This document shows positions 1-10,120 of a stretch of DNA of 64,000 nucleotides, one piece after another. Origin of the DNA: Plecoglossus altivelis (lineage: Eukaryota; Chordata; Actinopteri; Osmeriformes; Plecoglossidae). The notes under the pieces were generated by a model, which had not been told where the DNA came from, did no database searches, and was given only the letters and a program-made list of their open reading frames with translations. The stretch spans positions 2,055,573-2,119,572 of the forward strand of contig BROE01000001.1 of the NCBI GenBank assembly GCA_036571765.1, in the 5' to 3' direction. The position numbers and the translations under genes were made by a program. The stretch's first letter is position 1. Each line of letters begins with the position of its first letter.

Positions 1-264
1 CCTGATTGGCTCACCTTTTTTGTTGTTGTTGTTGATTGGCTCATACTTTGCGACAAGGCGTTGCAGTGAAGTTGGGAAATTTGCACAGTGGGATGGTACA
101 AGCCGGATGAAGAAGCAGATACATCATGTAAACGTTACGAAAAGAATTTCTATTAGTAATGTATTCTTTTCACTTGGTTTTTAGAAATGACTTTTTTAGA
201 TTAAATAAATGTGACACATACAACTCTGTTCTTCTTGCGTCCTATTCTAAGTATGACTGCTTAA
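1..264. other. Non-coding flank, nothing recognised
   Basis: AT-rich sequence with a short GTT-rich run near position 21. I see no gene, RNA or clear repeat boundary here. Confidence 0.4.
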
Positions 265-1424
265 AGGGGTCATGCCCTGCAAAAAACGATTTTACCTTGT
301 CATAGCAGAATACTGGTAAACTGTATGAATGAATTTGAAAGTGATTCCTTATTGATATGTCGCATCAGAATTTAGATTAGGGTCACAAGTGTTGATATGT
401 GAGTGAGAAAGCGTCGCCCGAAAGGACATCATAGTCTTAAGTGGCAGCCATGTCTTGTTTCAAAGGTCAAAGCAAATTTTGTAGTTGATTCGGTCAATTC
501 TACACCATAAAACGTTTGGTAGGGAAGCTTTCATGAGGTATATGAATTCGGATTGTAGCCAGGTAGTCCCATTATTTTTGTGATTTGCACTAGTAGCCGG
601 CTTACTTAATCTTAATCGCTTTAAAACTAGCACTAGCTAGCTCAAATATAGAAACTCCAAATTCAATTCAAGTCATATCACTAAAAAGTTCGCCATTTGA
701 AAAGAGAAATGTTCAAGAAAAGCTCAGAGTCAATGAGCTTGGACCTGATAAACCTGATTGAATAATTCAGCAACAGTCGAATGACAGAAGAAAATACTGT
801 AGGTCGTTTTCAAGGACCTGTTAACGACTTGGCTAACTGCTTGTGGAGAAACATGCTTTTTTTGTTGTTGCTTTCCATGCCTGCCTCATGGTTTTGTGTT
901 GTCTGTTGTCATTCTCGGCTATCTAGACAATGTGGGGGAAAACATTGTTTTATGGGTGATACATTTACCATTTTTGTAGTATATATTAATTATTATTTTA
1001 TATTATTTTGTAGTATGTAGTGTATACTAAATTTTGCTCTGCATTAACATATCTTTTTGAATCAACCGTGTAAGAATGTGTGCACCATAATAGAGCACGG
1101 AGTAAGAGTCAGAAGAGAAACAGGCGAGGCCATAGGAATGTGTTTATCATCAGTCCCATGCGAGATAGCAGGAGAGGGACAATTAGCATGGGACCTCGTC
1201 TAACAGGAAATCTTTGTCCGGAAAAACCGTTGGGGGTAAGAACCATCAGCTGCAACAACCACACCTGCTTATGCATATGTAACTGTGTAATGCATACGTA
1301 ACCGTGTGTTAGAAATATGCCGGGACAGGGATGGACAGTCAGTTGGACTTATTGAACCAACCTGTGTTTGATGTCGGTGAGGGTGAGCTCGGTCGGACCC
1401 AGAGCTCTGTAACCTTTTTCAACA

Positions 1425-1483
1425 GCTTTTTATTAAATCATACTTACAGTATGATTCCACGGCTTTTTATTAAATCATACTTA
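1425..1483. repeat. 22-bp direct repeat
   Basis: The same 22 bases (starting GCTTTTTATT, ending ATACTTA) occur at 1425-1446 and 1462-1483, spaced 37 bp apart. It is a simple local duplication with no function inferred. Confidence 0.8.
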
Positions 1484-1847
1484 GACTTGAAGTCACGTGT
1501 CTCCCGTTCCTTTTTAAACGAACACGCTGGAAATGAGCCTCAACACATAGTATGTTTTGAGTATGCAATAGTTAAAAGCTTCATTTTCCAACAACACATA
1601 CATTGCTGTTTTGAATTCTGAATAATTTACAGTCTGCCAGTAGGAAAAGCCCTTTTCACAAAACGTTTACATTGTGTATTATTTATTTAATGTTTGACAT
1701 GAGGGGCCTAGTCAGACGCACTATCAATTCCACACATTTCCATTATATGTGCAATTTCAACACTACGATCTTAGTAAATACATTTAGTAAATACATTTAG
1801 GAATGTACCATGATACCACTTTCAGGTGTTATTCATAGTGTTTCTCC

Positions 1848-1878
1848 TTGGGGGGCATGCCCCCGGAACCCCATTGCA
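1848..1878. repeat. G-run/C-run palindrome, transposon-end-like
   Basis: A 14-bp perfect palindrome (GGGGGCATGCCCCC, 1851-1864) is followed by CCGGAACCCC. This resembles the GGGGGGCATGCCCCC stretches often seen near the ends of fish hAT-type elements. That match is from memory and was not searched. Confidence 0.35.
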
Positions 1879-2469
1879 GGGCTATGATCTCCAAGCACAA
1901 GTGGATAAAGCTTTCCCTAGAATTAAATGTACCAGCCGCCACTGGTGATTTCCGTAAAATTCGCATCTGAGTGAGTCTGGGGCCCGGTCACACTGTTTTG
2001 ACGTTAGCCTCAGAGTCAGACTCAAGTCGCTCACTGACAGTGCGTTGACAATATCGTATTTCACTCCATTCTACACCAAATACTTCAGGAGAACTAAGTT
2101 TTGTAGATACGAGCCTGTTGAAGATACCCCCAAAAAATAAATCTGCAGCTCATCCAAATACTAATGAGCATACCATACAGGCAGAAGACCGTGTTCATCC
2201 AAGCCCCAGTTTCCAAGGTTTCATTAGGTCGCATAAAACAGCACCCGGGCCATTTTCAGCCCAACCAATTTACAAACCCTTTTCAGAGACCTTAAGGGCC
2301 ACTTTGAAATAGCATAGAAGCCCACTGAATCACCCCTTTGAGTATTGCCTCGGATTAAAGAAACTAGATGTTTATATCTTTACACCTCTCCTACACCTCT
2401 GTTAGTATTATAATTATGATGAGTGTTGGATACTATTTCTTCTGTTAATGTGGTATTGACTGACATAAC

Positions 2470-2738
2470 GCTACAATGCCGCCGCTCCACCACGCGCTGT
2501 GCGTAAGGCACCAAGTGCTAAAGGGCACCAAATGTAGACCAAAGAAAAATCATCGTCACAGTAATTGGTCATAGTGGTCTGTTGGATTGCGCCTGACGAA
2601 GCTTGACAGGAAACCTTATGAGGCATGGCCTCGAAAAGACAGAAGGCGTCAGGAGCAGACAAAAAAAGAAAGAAGAAGAAACAGCAAGCTGATGCCCGTG
2701 AATCACTTGCAGGGAAGGTCGTGTTTAATCATTCTTAA
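2470..2738 (+). mobile_element. 5' fragment of a hAT-like element with N-terminal transposase remnant
   Basis: A GC-rich end (TGCCGCCGCTCCACCACGCG at 2477-2496) precedes a short frame at 2625-2738 that starts ATGGCCTCG and encodes 37 residues. It begins MASKRQKASGADKKRKKK and ends at a TAA. A basic SGA-(K/R)-rich start of this kind is typical of ZMYM1-like/hAT transposase N-termini in fish genomes. The rest of the transposase and the opposite terminal repeat are not visible, so this is a truncated relic. Family assignment is from memory; the basic peptide alone would not prove it. Confidence 0.35.
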
Positions 2739-4505
2739 ATACAGAAAACGTGCTGCTGATGTAATGTTTAGCCTGTGCATATACCTAAAAGTAGCTGACG
2801 TCAATGCTAATGTTAGAAAACTCAAATACGTAAAAATGTGGGTGCAAGCTGAATTGAGATTTTACTATTTGACATAGGCATTTTACAATTATCTGACGCC
2901 AGCTAGCTGTTACTTTGCATTCTATCGTGCGTATATTAGAATGTATGAATTCCCCTTTTGGTGAGCTCTCTCTAGAGTCCTACTTCACAGGCGTCATCGA
3001 ACCGAGCCAGTCAGGTCGTTGTACAATTTTACTGGGATCATCTCATTCAAACAGATCTATAAACTGTGACCAAATGTCTGCATTTTGCACAGTTACTGAC
3101 AATTATCGCTGCTAGCGAACCTTTTTGAATGAGCGATCTCTCCAAATAATTGTCAATCTTATTTACGTTTTTGGGGGTATATTTACAGTTAGCAGATGGT
3201 ACAATTTTGATCACGATTCCACCTGAGATACGAAGGGGTTCTTTCTTGATGAATGAATGCAACATGATTCCCTCTTGAAGGGGAAATGAGAGAAAAAATT
3301 CAACTCTTTACGATAATTCAACTCTTTCTATTTTGAGCTGTAAATGAGCAGAAACAAATGTATGCTTTTAAGTCAATGCAATCTTCATACACAACAAGCT
3401 TACTCTATTGTAGACCGGTTTTGTACACAGAAATATCCGATATACAATTTCAGATAATAAACGCACCCACCTGCAACTGACGCAAGCACACCTCACCATT
3501 TCCACAGAGATGGTAACCCTCAACAGTTTCTTGTGTTCCTCGAGGGTCACTAGCATTTTCGAGGGTTATATTGTTTAAATAGGTCATTCACTGTTAAACT
3601 GATTTACATCATCGTAGTTGAATAACGACTGTCCAGGGGTTAAAATGGACATACAGTGAATCTCGCTGTCCATTGACACCAGTTTGAGAAGTAAATCTCA
3701 CATTTAGAAACTGCTGACGTTTCAGAAATGCTACAATTGTGTAGTCCCACTTTATAATAATATTATTTTTATTTTGCTGTAAGCTTTGTGAACTTGAACT
3801 TTATGTCTGTACCGCACTGGTGTTCTGGCCCAGGAACATAAATGCTAGTTGCTTACATCTTAGACTCTAGTTTAGCAGTGTGGAAATAACAAAGAAGAAA
3901 GTTTGGAAGTTTTTAAGGATACTCTAAATGAACCACATTTGCAGTGTTTCAGGCTGTACAGTGTTGGAGTATATGATTTTACTCTGTTACGTGTTCACGC
4001 ATCGAGAGTGGTAAGATGGATCACCAGGATTCAGTATAGTTAAGTTCGATTCAGTTTATTCCCTTATTGTACAATTCTAATACAGATATCCGGGTTGCTC
4101 CAAGGTCCCTAACAGCACACAACTACATGCGTCTCATGCTTGGCACAGCAAAGAACAACACCTTTCCTTGGGAGACCCGCAGTAATATAGATAACATTAT
4201 GCATTTAATTAGGGCAGGAGCTCCTCTGCCTTCGGTGGTGTCCGCCCATGGTTCGATGGCCGTCTTATCTCCACACATGGTTGAGAGGATCTTCTTTGTT
4301 GCATCTTTCTCCTAGGTGTTGTTGTATCTGACTCTGCACACAAAGAAGACAGTGTTCTCTCTTCCCCCTATCCCGAGATAAGACAGTGGAATACATCATA
4401 CTGTTGACTATGTGTGGACTGTCGACTCCCTCTTGATTCCTAGTGTGTTACATTTCTTGCATGATGGAAAAGTACTGTCTGTCTCCCTTACTAATCTTAT
4501 AGGTC
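2739..4505. other. Intergenic, no gene seen
   Basis: Only short frames with no recognisable domains occur on either strand. The sequence is moderately AT-rich, and I see no repeat with clear boundaries. Confidence 0.45.
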
Positions 4506-4596
4506 AGCACAAGCAAATCATTGTATCCTTCATTGCTAGCATAAGTAAATTATTATATCCTTTATTGCTAGCATAAATAAATTATTATATCCTTCA
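4506..4596. repeat. Tandem repeat, about 3 copies of a 32-33 bp unit
   Basis: Three diverged units follow one another, each with the pattern AGCA(C/T)AA(G/A)(C/T)AAAT(C/T)ATT followed by ATATCCTT-type sequence. The second and third units are nearly identical. Confidence 0.75.
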
Positions 4597-4929
4597 ACAG
4601 GGAATGATGAAACTTTCCACAATTATCCCAATGTGCCAAACTCTCTACATGTGGGACTGATGTCAGTCTATGAGAATATCCCTGTTAAGTTCAACACTTA
4701 ATTATGAATTGGGGACAGTTTTGAAAAGCTCTGGCTACTTAAAACAGGATTAGCGATGAAACTGTTGCTGAAAAAAGTTGCTGTTCAACCATATGGTTAT
4801 CTCAATCACAAGTGGTAAGTATAATTTTGTCGCCAACAACTATTAGCAATGCTAAAGTGTTTCGGTGATGTTGATCATTTTTATCTCTGTGAATTATAAA
4901 ACAAAAAGGTTGAGGAGGACAGCCTTAAA

Positions 4930-5260
4930 GAGAGAGATTCCCTGTTGATCTGTCAAATCATAATTTTGATTTAGGTAATGAAAGTCTTGAAATCTGAGTG
5001 AGAATGAGCTTCCTGTTTAACTGCATAGTCTTAGGCAGCAGCTATGTCTTGGTCATGCCATGTCACAAAGTTCAGAGCAAATATTTTTGTTTGGTCAATT
5101 GCACACCAAAAATGTCGACCGAAGAAGTATCAAGAGATATAGAAATAGCCCATGGTAACTGGCAATCGGAGTGAGACTGCATCACCGTCACGCTGTTTGA
5201 CGTTAGCCTCAGTCAGACTCAGGTTGTTCACTGGCAGTGAGCTGGTTGTGACATGGTGAT
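4930..5260. repeat. Second, diverged copy of the interspersed repeat at 355-545 and 1950-2060
   Basis: Shared tracts include CATAGTCTTA...GGCAGC...TATGTCTTG, GGTCAATT...CACACCA.. and TTTGACGTTAGCCTCAG..CAGACTCA. The order of blocks is the same as in the left copy, but the spacing is shorter. This supports a dispersed repeat family, not a gene. Confidence 0.55.
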
Positions 5261-5401
5261 GTCACAACCTTGTTTTACAAACGGCCTCACAATTACAGAG
5301 GTATAAACTTAGTACCAGTAGTTTTTATAGGAATGACAAAATAGAGCATATCCCCTCAAATATTTACACAGTTTTAAAGAGAGAAGTCACTACGGAATTT
5401 C

Positions 5402-5653
5402 CTACTGTTGTATTACCGATGGGTTCTCACTCTGTACAGCAGCCAATTGAGTGAGTATTTGGCGTCCTCCACTGGTAAATGTCCTCCATGCAGCCGCAGC
5501 AGAAAGCTTTGGAGTGAGCCGCAGAGATTCTTGGAAGAACGATTTGATAGACTTTGCCTTTCTCTTCTCCTCCTCACCTCTGGCAATGGATGGCTCATCA
5601 AGGTCTGGACCTGGACAGGAAACACCATCACATAACAGGATATGACACCACAC
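5402..5653 (-). pseudogene. Exon-like minus-strand segment, unrecognised
   Basis: On the minus strand an acceptor-like TTTCCTGTCCAG precedes two overlapping open frames of about 70-80 codons. One reads GPDLDEPSIARGEEEKRKAK and continues with a helical, charged composition. The other is Arg/Ser-rich. It lies downstream, in minus-strand order, of the larger unrecognised segments at 5783-9834, so it may be a 3' exon of the same decayed gene. No family is recognised and the true frame is uncertain. Confidence 0.2.
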
Positions 5654-5782
5654 AGAATTTCAGCACTATAACCACTGATTTAAAATGAGTGTGTATGCAT
5701 GTTTGTGTCAGTTTGTGATGGTGATAGAGGCAATTAGAGTGTGAAAGCATTAATTATCAAATATGTTGTCAGGATCTTACTT

Positions 5783-5965
5783 TCAGAGCTGAAGGGAGAC
5801 ACTTTGTTCACCTAAAATGGACTGAGTGACTATTTGCCTGGCAGTCGCATTCTGTCCATCCTTGAGGGAAGCCATGTCTTTTTCTGAATTTAAAAGTGGT
5901 AGAAAAGACGCAGAATCGTTGATGTTGTCACAATGTCGTCCTTTCTTATCACTGACTCCGCTCAC
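5783..5965 (-). pseudogene. Exon-like minus-strand segment, unrecognised
   Basis: An open stretch of about 60 codons contains SFLPLLNSEKDMASLKDGQ and ends near a donor-like TTTTAG|GTGAAC. Its frame is not continuous with the neighbouring minus-strand frame at 5995-6303, so an intron or a frameshift must intervene if they belong together. Composition looks protein-like, but no domain is recognised. Confidence 0.2.
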
Positions 5966-5994
5966 GTCAGTTTTACCTAGTGCCAGTGTTGTTT

Positions 5995-6759
5995 TCAGTT
6001 TACAAGTTTAAACCACCTCTGGAAGATGGGGGGATTGACCTTCGTCAGCGGCCCCAGATGATCTCCCTCTGGGCTGGGGGTCAGAGCTATGGGGTCCCTG
6101 GAGGTGGAAGAGCTAGTGGAGAATTGGGAGGACGAAGAACAGGAGAAAACAGGTGGAGGAAGAGGATGACAGGCAAGTCTTCTGGCCTTTTCCAAGCCAG
6201 CAGACTCTAGCAGTCCTTCATCCATGCTGGCGTTTGTGATGAAGGTGCTAGAACTTCCAAACACGGTAGAAGGGCTACAAACTTCAACGTGACAACATAT
6301 CACCTAGGCAATTATCTCGGCCACGCAGACTATGTCTACCCCTCCCTGTAAGGCAGGGTGGACCAGGGCCCTGTTCCTATTTGGGGTGAACACCACCTCA
6401 GTCCAGGTCACCTCAAACAGGGCATCGGTGCCACCAAAGTGTGGGTCCTGGGGCTGGTGCTCTGGGATGAGGCCAATCCTGACCAGGTTTTGGAGAAACC
6501 AGCTGACGTCTCGGAGGAGCATAGCTTCTACCTCCGAGTTGGTTGAGGTGAAGCAGGAATGGAGGGTCCCCTGGAGGGACAGTCGCCATTGCAGCTTGTG
6601 CAGCAGGTCATGCAGGGTCTGATGGTGCAAGGCGTTGGGCTGGGGGGGAATCGGGACCTCCTCGATCAGGGGTTCAGGATCAAGAGGTTTCAGAGGGGCT
6701 TGAGAGATGATCCTGGACCCCCTCAGGGAGGCCTGCAGCTCCATATTGTTTGTCCTCAT
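5995..6759 (-). pseudogene. Long minus-strand coding segment split by one in-frame TAG, unrecognised
   Basis: Two frames of 151 and 102 codons lie end to end in the same phase, separated only by a TAG at 6304-6306 (minus strand). The upstream part starts at an ATG (6757-6759). It contains the helix-like EVEAMLLRDVSWFLQNLVRIG at about residues 77-97, then a stretch rich in aromatic and Thr residues. The downstream part is Ser/Pro-rich and ends KVNPPIFQRWFKLVN. Together they would give about 253 codons, long for chance. I do not recognise the family. The TAG may be a disabling nonsense mutation, the end of a real protein, or a sequencing error. A GT follows the TAG, so an exon end there is also possible. 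Confidence 0.4.
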
Positions 6760-6779
6760 CCTTGATCAACGCAGCGTTG

Positions 6780-7026
6780 ACAACGTAATTTGTCTGACAG
6801 TCTGATCATTTTTCCTCCTTGTGAAAGTTGTCAAAGTAGTCGACATTTTCGTCAGGGCTGAATGATACATGGCTCGAGCGACCTCCACAGCCCTGTAGAG
6901 CTCTGTCAGGGAGATCTTGTTGACCTGGCAGGGGGGCTACCTCACCTTTTCATCTCCTGCAGCCTTCCTGGTAGCCTTGCTCTTGCAGCTAGGCTTTGGG
7001 CACTGAGGAGGCTTTGGCACCAGATC
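6780..7026 (-). pseudogene. Minus-strand exon-like segment with in-frame TAG, unrecognised
   Basis: Reading leftward from an acceptor-like CATGTCCAG (7027-7035), the frame gives a Lys/Cys/Pro-rich DLVPKPPQCPKPSCKSK and ends GDEK at a donor-like AAG|GTGAGG. That is exactly 81 nt (6946-7026). Read through, the same frame meets a TAG at 6937-6939. It then resumes with a helical segment, KISLTELYRAVEVARAMYHS, before losing coherence near 6840, where a neighbouring frame looks more protein-like. This pattern of good coding stretches broken by stops and phase changes fits a decaying gene. No homology is claimed. Confidence 0.3.
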
Positions 7027-7784
7027 CTGGACATGATTATATTGTGATTATTACACTTTGGTATTAGCATATAACATGTGTGAGGTTATGTTGATATTGC
7101 ACTAACTGGTAACATACAGACTTATTTTGGCTCTACACACTTCTGAACCTTTATTATCATTGTTATTACAAAATGAAAAACTACATGTATTTTGCTTGTG
7201 ATGTGTCACCTACATGAGCAAAGTGTCAAATGTGTCTCTCTAGGTATGTTTTCCTACCTGCAAGGGGTTCTGGTCTTCTGAGACCTGGAGCTCCCTGTCT
7301 GAGACTTGCAGGGCAGGAAGCCTCAGTTTCAGCTCTGGACAAGCAGGTACACACACGCCATGTAAATAACAGATGTATGAGCACATACAGACACACACAT
7401 ACTGTACATGCACAACCAAACAAGGAGGTGTGGAAGGGGTGAGGTTTAGCAGGGTCTTGAACAGATTCTTTTACTATCAAAAAATACATATTTTTATATA
7501 TGAAATGTGACTATGAAAAGGGACGACAGTAATGATCACGTTAGGTACTTAGAACTAAGTAAGAACTAAGTGCATTTGTCGATGTTTACCGTCAGTCTAA
7601 TTCATTTTATTTACTCTAGATATGCCAGGCTTGCCTCCTGTTTCAGCTGCTTAAGTTTTTTTATGTTTTTTGATGTAATCCATGTGTCTTTGAAGGTGAG
7701 AATCTAGAAAATACTCAAATAAATATCTGGTTTTAATGGAAACAAATAAAAGTCTGTATTTCTGCCCTGTATTGCTAAATTGTG

Positions 7785-7825
7785 TGGCTCGACCGTATCG
7801 CTAGCCTGTGTCGCTAGCCTGTATT
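7785..7825. repeat. Short tandem duplication (about 13-bp unit)
   Basis: TCGCTAGCCTGT occurs twice in a row with one or two changes. It is a simple local duplication. Confidence 0.6.
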
Positions 7826-8081
7826 GTTTGGCTGGGTGGCTGCTTCTCAACTGGCCATTCAGTGGAAACTTTATTTTGTCTACTTAGTGCTTTTCAAGCA
7901 TATAGTCTAGTGTCTCATGTCAGATAGGTTTATTGTGTAACGGTGAAGCAGTTGTGCATGTACTCAAATATATCCTGTCAAAATAAACCTAATTCTTAAT
8001 GGGAAAACCACAATTAAATCAGGCAATATTGAACACCAGTGGCATCGATTTATTTTCCAATGTGGATGTGACAGCTTTATT

Positions 8082-8172
8082 TATATAGATAGAGATATAT
8101 CTCTATCTATATATAGATATAGATAGATATATATCCATATATGATGTGGATAGATAGATAGACAGATAGATA
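8082..8172. repeat. Perfect 32-bp palindrome inside an AT/GATA microsatellite
   Basis: Positions 8082-8113 form a perfect inverted repeat centred on GAGATA|TATCTC. Imperfect TAGATA/GATA repeats follow to about 8172. It is expected to extrude or form hairpins and is probably a simple-sequence by-product. Confidence 0.85.
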
Positions 8173-8468
8173 CGTTTATGAGAGCTTCAGGTATCTAACC
8201 TTAAAACAACAATGGCCACTCAGTCCCAATACTGCCTCTTCATTCTATCCTTGCGCCATTACATGAATGTCGAAGGCCTGTGAGAAAGCTTCTGATTGGC
8301 ACTCCTCAAGGCCTGCTGGAAGAAATCTTTTCATCGAGTCGTATACCATTTCATGATCGTTCCCACGTATTTGTCATAATCCTGGTTGGGCTGGGCTGTA
8401 GGCAGGCTCTGTGGATGTAAAAACACCAACGTCTTGAGGACATTTGTGTCCCCTCTGGCAGGGGACAG

Positions 8469-8876
8469 TCAACAAACAAGGACTAGTAGATATGGGAAAA
8501 CACCATCTCTGGATGCCTTTGGAATCACCGAATGATCCAGGATGGCTGAGATTCCTTCGATGGTCTCGTCAATCTCCACTTCTTCCACACCCTTGTTTAT
8601 GCACACAAACATCTGTTTGTTGGCCAGCTGCTGGAGTTTAGTCAGGTCTATGTTCACTGCACTTTCCCGTTCACTGAACTCACTTGCTATCGCTCTGTAG
8701 GCTGTTGTCACTGTGACTGCAGACCAGACCAACAGAAGCCTGATGACAGACTGGGACAAACCTTTAACATATGTCTTGTTCACCACAAAGAAAGTCCTGT
8801 CCACTGTCACAAATCCACAGTGGGACTCTCCCATACTGGAAGAGCTCACCAGTCTGGATGCTTCCTGGAAGACCAT
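8469..8876 (-). pseudogene. Minus-strand 135-codon segment, unrecognised
   Basis: The open stretch reads as a plausible protein. It has FVTVDRTFFVVNKTYVKGLS and a hydrophobic VIRLLLVWSAVTVTTAYRAIA, then an acidic tract with VEEVEIDETIEGISAILDHS. Codon usage and hydrophobic periodicity look coding. In the upstream part a second frame starting MENTLFLLCYK overlaps, so the true entry frame is unclear. It lies between the segments at 8933-9834 and 5402-7026 on the same strand, which suggests one multi-exon minus-strand gene or its relic. No family recognised. Confidence 0.35.
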
Positions 8877-8932
8877 TTACTTTGTAACACAGGAGAAATA
8901 AGGTGTTTTCCATCCTGTGAGAGAGGAGCTGT

Positions 8933-9834
8933 TTACTGCATTGGGTGACTGGCTGTCCAGCAATTCAACAGCACTTTTAACAACATGAATAGTACCTCAT
9001 TTACCGGGTCACTGTCCAGGGAATGTGTACAACAACTGGCCCACAAATGAGGGATCATGATCAGATCCCCATTTTTTGATTGGCTGGATGACGCAGATGA
9101 GCGCTCCTCCCTGCATGGCTCGAACTGCTTCTCCAGCGTCAGCTCCACAGCCTGGACAACGTTGGTCCTCGACATGGTGGTCAGGAGTTCTCCTAGGGTC
9201 TTTTCAGAGGACAGGCTGCTGCTGCTTCCTGATCTCCTCAGGAGTGGTAGACTCCGCACGTGGGCATAGACAGTGGAGAGAGAGTAAGTTGTCAGGTCCC
9301 TGTGTTTCTAGGTAGAGTGCAGCCCAGGCTGCTAAAAAATTCTCAATGACTGCCACGATCACCCCTGCTGCCACAGAGTACAGATCAGCATCGGCTTTGG
9401 CCTCCACCTGCACCACCTGGCCGTTGGCGTCAGCCTGCAGCATGGGGGAGACTTTAGTCAGCATCTTCTGGGCTAGCAGCCTGCTAGCTGATGTGCTGCT
9501 GCAGGTCTAGGTGGCCGAAACATCTTAGATGGTGTCAAAGTCAGGAAGTAGGTTTGGCAGCCTGTTGTTGATCAGTTGCAACACCTCTCTGATCACAGAG
9601 ATGGGCAGCTTGGTGCTGCTCGGAAGCGATGAAGAGCAGGCTGTCTTTGTGGCCTGCTGGCTGGAAGGCCTGGTGCTGCTGGCTATGCATTCTCTCCGGT
9701 CTACTGACGTCCTGGGAAGTGGACGCATCCTCCAGAGCTTCCAGCTGGTCTTCTGACCCAGTGGGGAGTGCTGAAGGAGGGGGCAGAACCAAGGGCTTGA
9801 CCAGGTATACATCCTTCAAACTTAGAGCCCTCAC
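8933..9834 (-). pseudogene. Minus-strand coding relic with frame changes and two internal stops, unrecognised
   Basis: From right to left, a frame starts KNEKDEQNHQGAVRALSLKD and continues through TGSEDQLEALEDASTS. A different phase then carries LPISVIREVLQLINNRLPN. In that same phase a TAA (just after DFDTI) and a TAG six codons later interrupt sequence that resumes as SASRLLAQKMLTKVSPMLQ and VEAKADADLYSVAAGVIVAV. A third phase carries EKTLGELLTTMSRTNVVQAV. The pieces look like one helical, Ser-rich protein broken by at least one frameshift and two stops. It may be a pseudogene of a teleost multicopy family. The alternative is a live gene with several very short introns. Confidence 0.4.
9697..9780 (-). 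repeat. Coding-like duplicated block, copy 1 (copy 2 at 10025-10100)
   Basis: Both blocks contain ACTGACGTCCTGGGAAGTG and CCAGCTGGTCTTCTGACCCAGTGG in the same order and orientation. On the minus strand both encode a TGSEDQLE...TSQDVS peptide. The spacer differs by about 9 bp (a multiple of three), so the peptide frame is kept in both. This suggests an internal exon duplication in the unrecognised minus-strand gene. Confidence 0.6.
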
Positions 9835-9985
9835 AGCACCCTGATGATTCTGCTCATCCTTCTCATTCTTGGGTCAAAGGGAACAAACGAGCTATATGTC
9901 AGTGAGAGAGAATCTAGCCTTTAATACTATAAATGTAACATGCAGAGGCACATAGAGACAGACAGACTCCCTTCTCTTACCTCGT

Positions 9986-10120
9986 TCACCCAGGGCTGAG
10001 ATGAGTTTGTCTCATCTTGCTCCATATCTCCAGTCCACTGACGTCCTGGGAAGTGAGCTCAACTTCCAGCTGGTCTTCTGACCCAGTGGAAAGTCTTGAA
10101 GGAGAGAGCTGCGCCATACA
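9986..10120 (-). pseudogene. Putative 5' exon of the minus-strand unrecognised gene
   Basis: One minus-strand frame begins at an ATG near 10026 and encodes MEQDETNSSQPWVNE. It runs straight into a good donor, GAG|GTAAGAG, near 9982. A second frame across the same DNA carries the duplicated TGSEDQLE..TSQDVSG peptide and ends at a stop. The short exon with a strong donor makes it a candidate start for the gene whose other segments lie at 5402-9834. Confidence 0.25.

Larger units (their letters stand above)
265..2340. mobile_element. Possible degraded non-autonomous DNA transposon or nested repeats
   Basis: The left edge carries AAAGGGGT (about 265-273). The right edge carries its reverse complement, ACCCCTTT (about 2331-2338), which could be short terminal inverted repeats. 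Two internal blocks, about 355-545 and 1950-2060, have diverged matches at 4930-5150 and 5165-5250, so the material is interspersed. No transposase frame is visible, and no convincing target-site duplication flanks the ends. It could equally be several unrelated repeats that happen to lie together. Confidence 0.3.
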
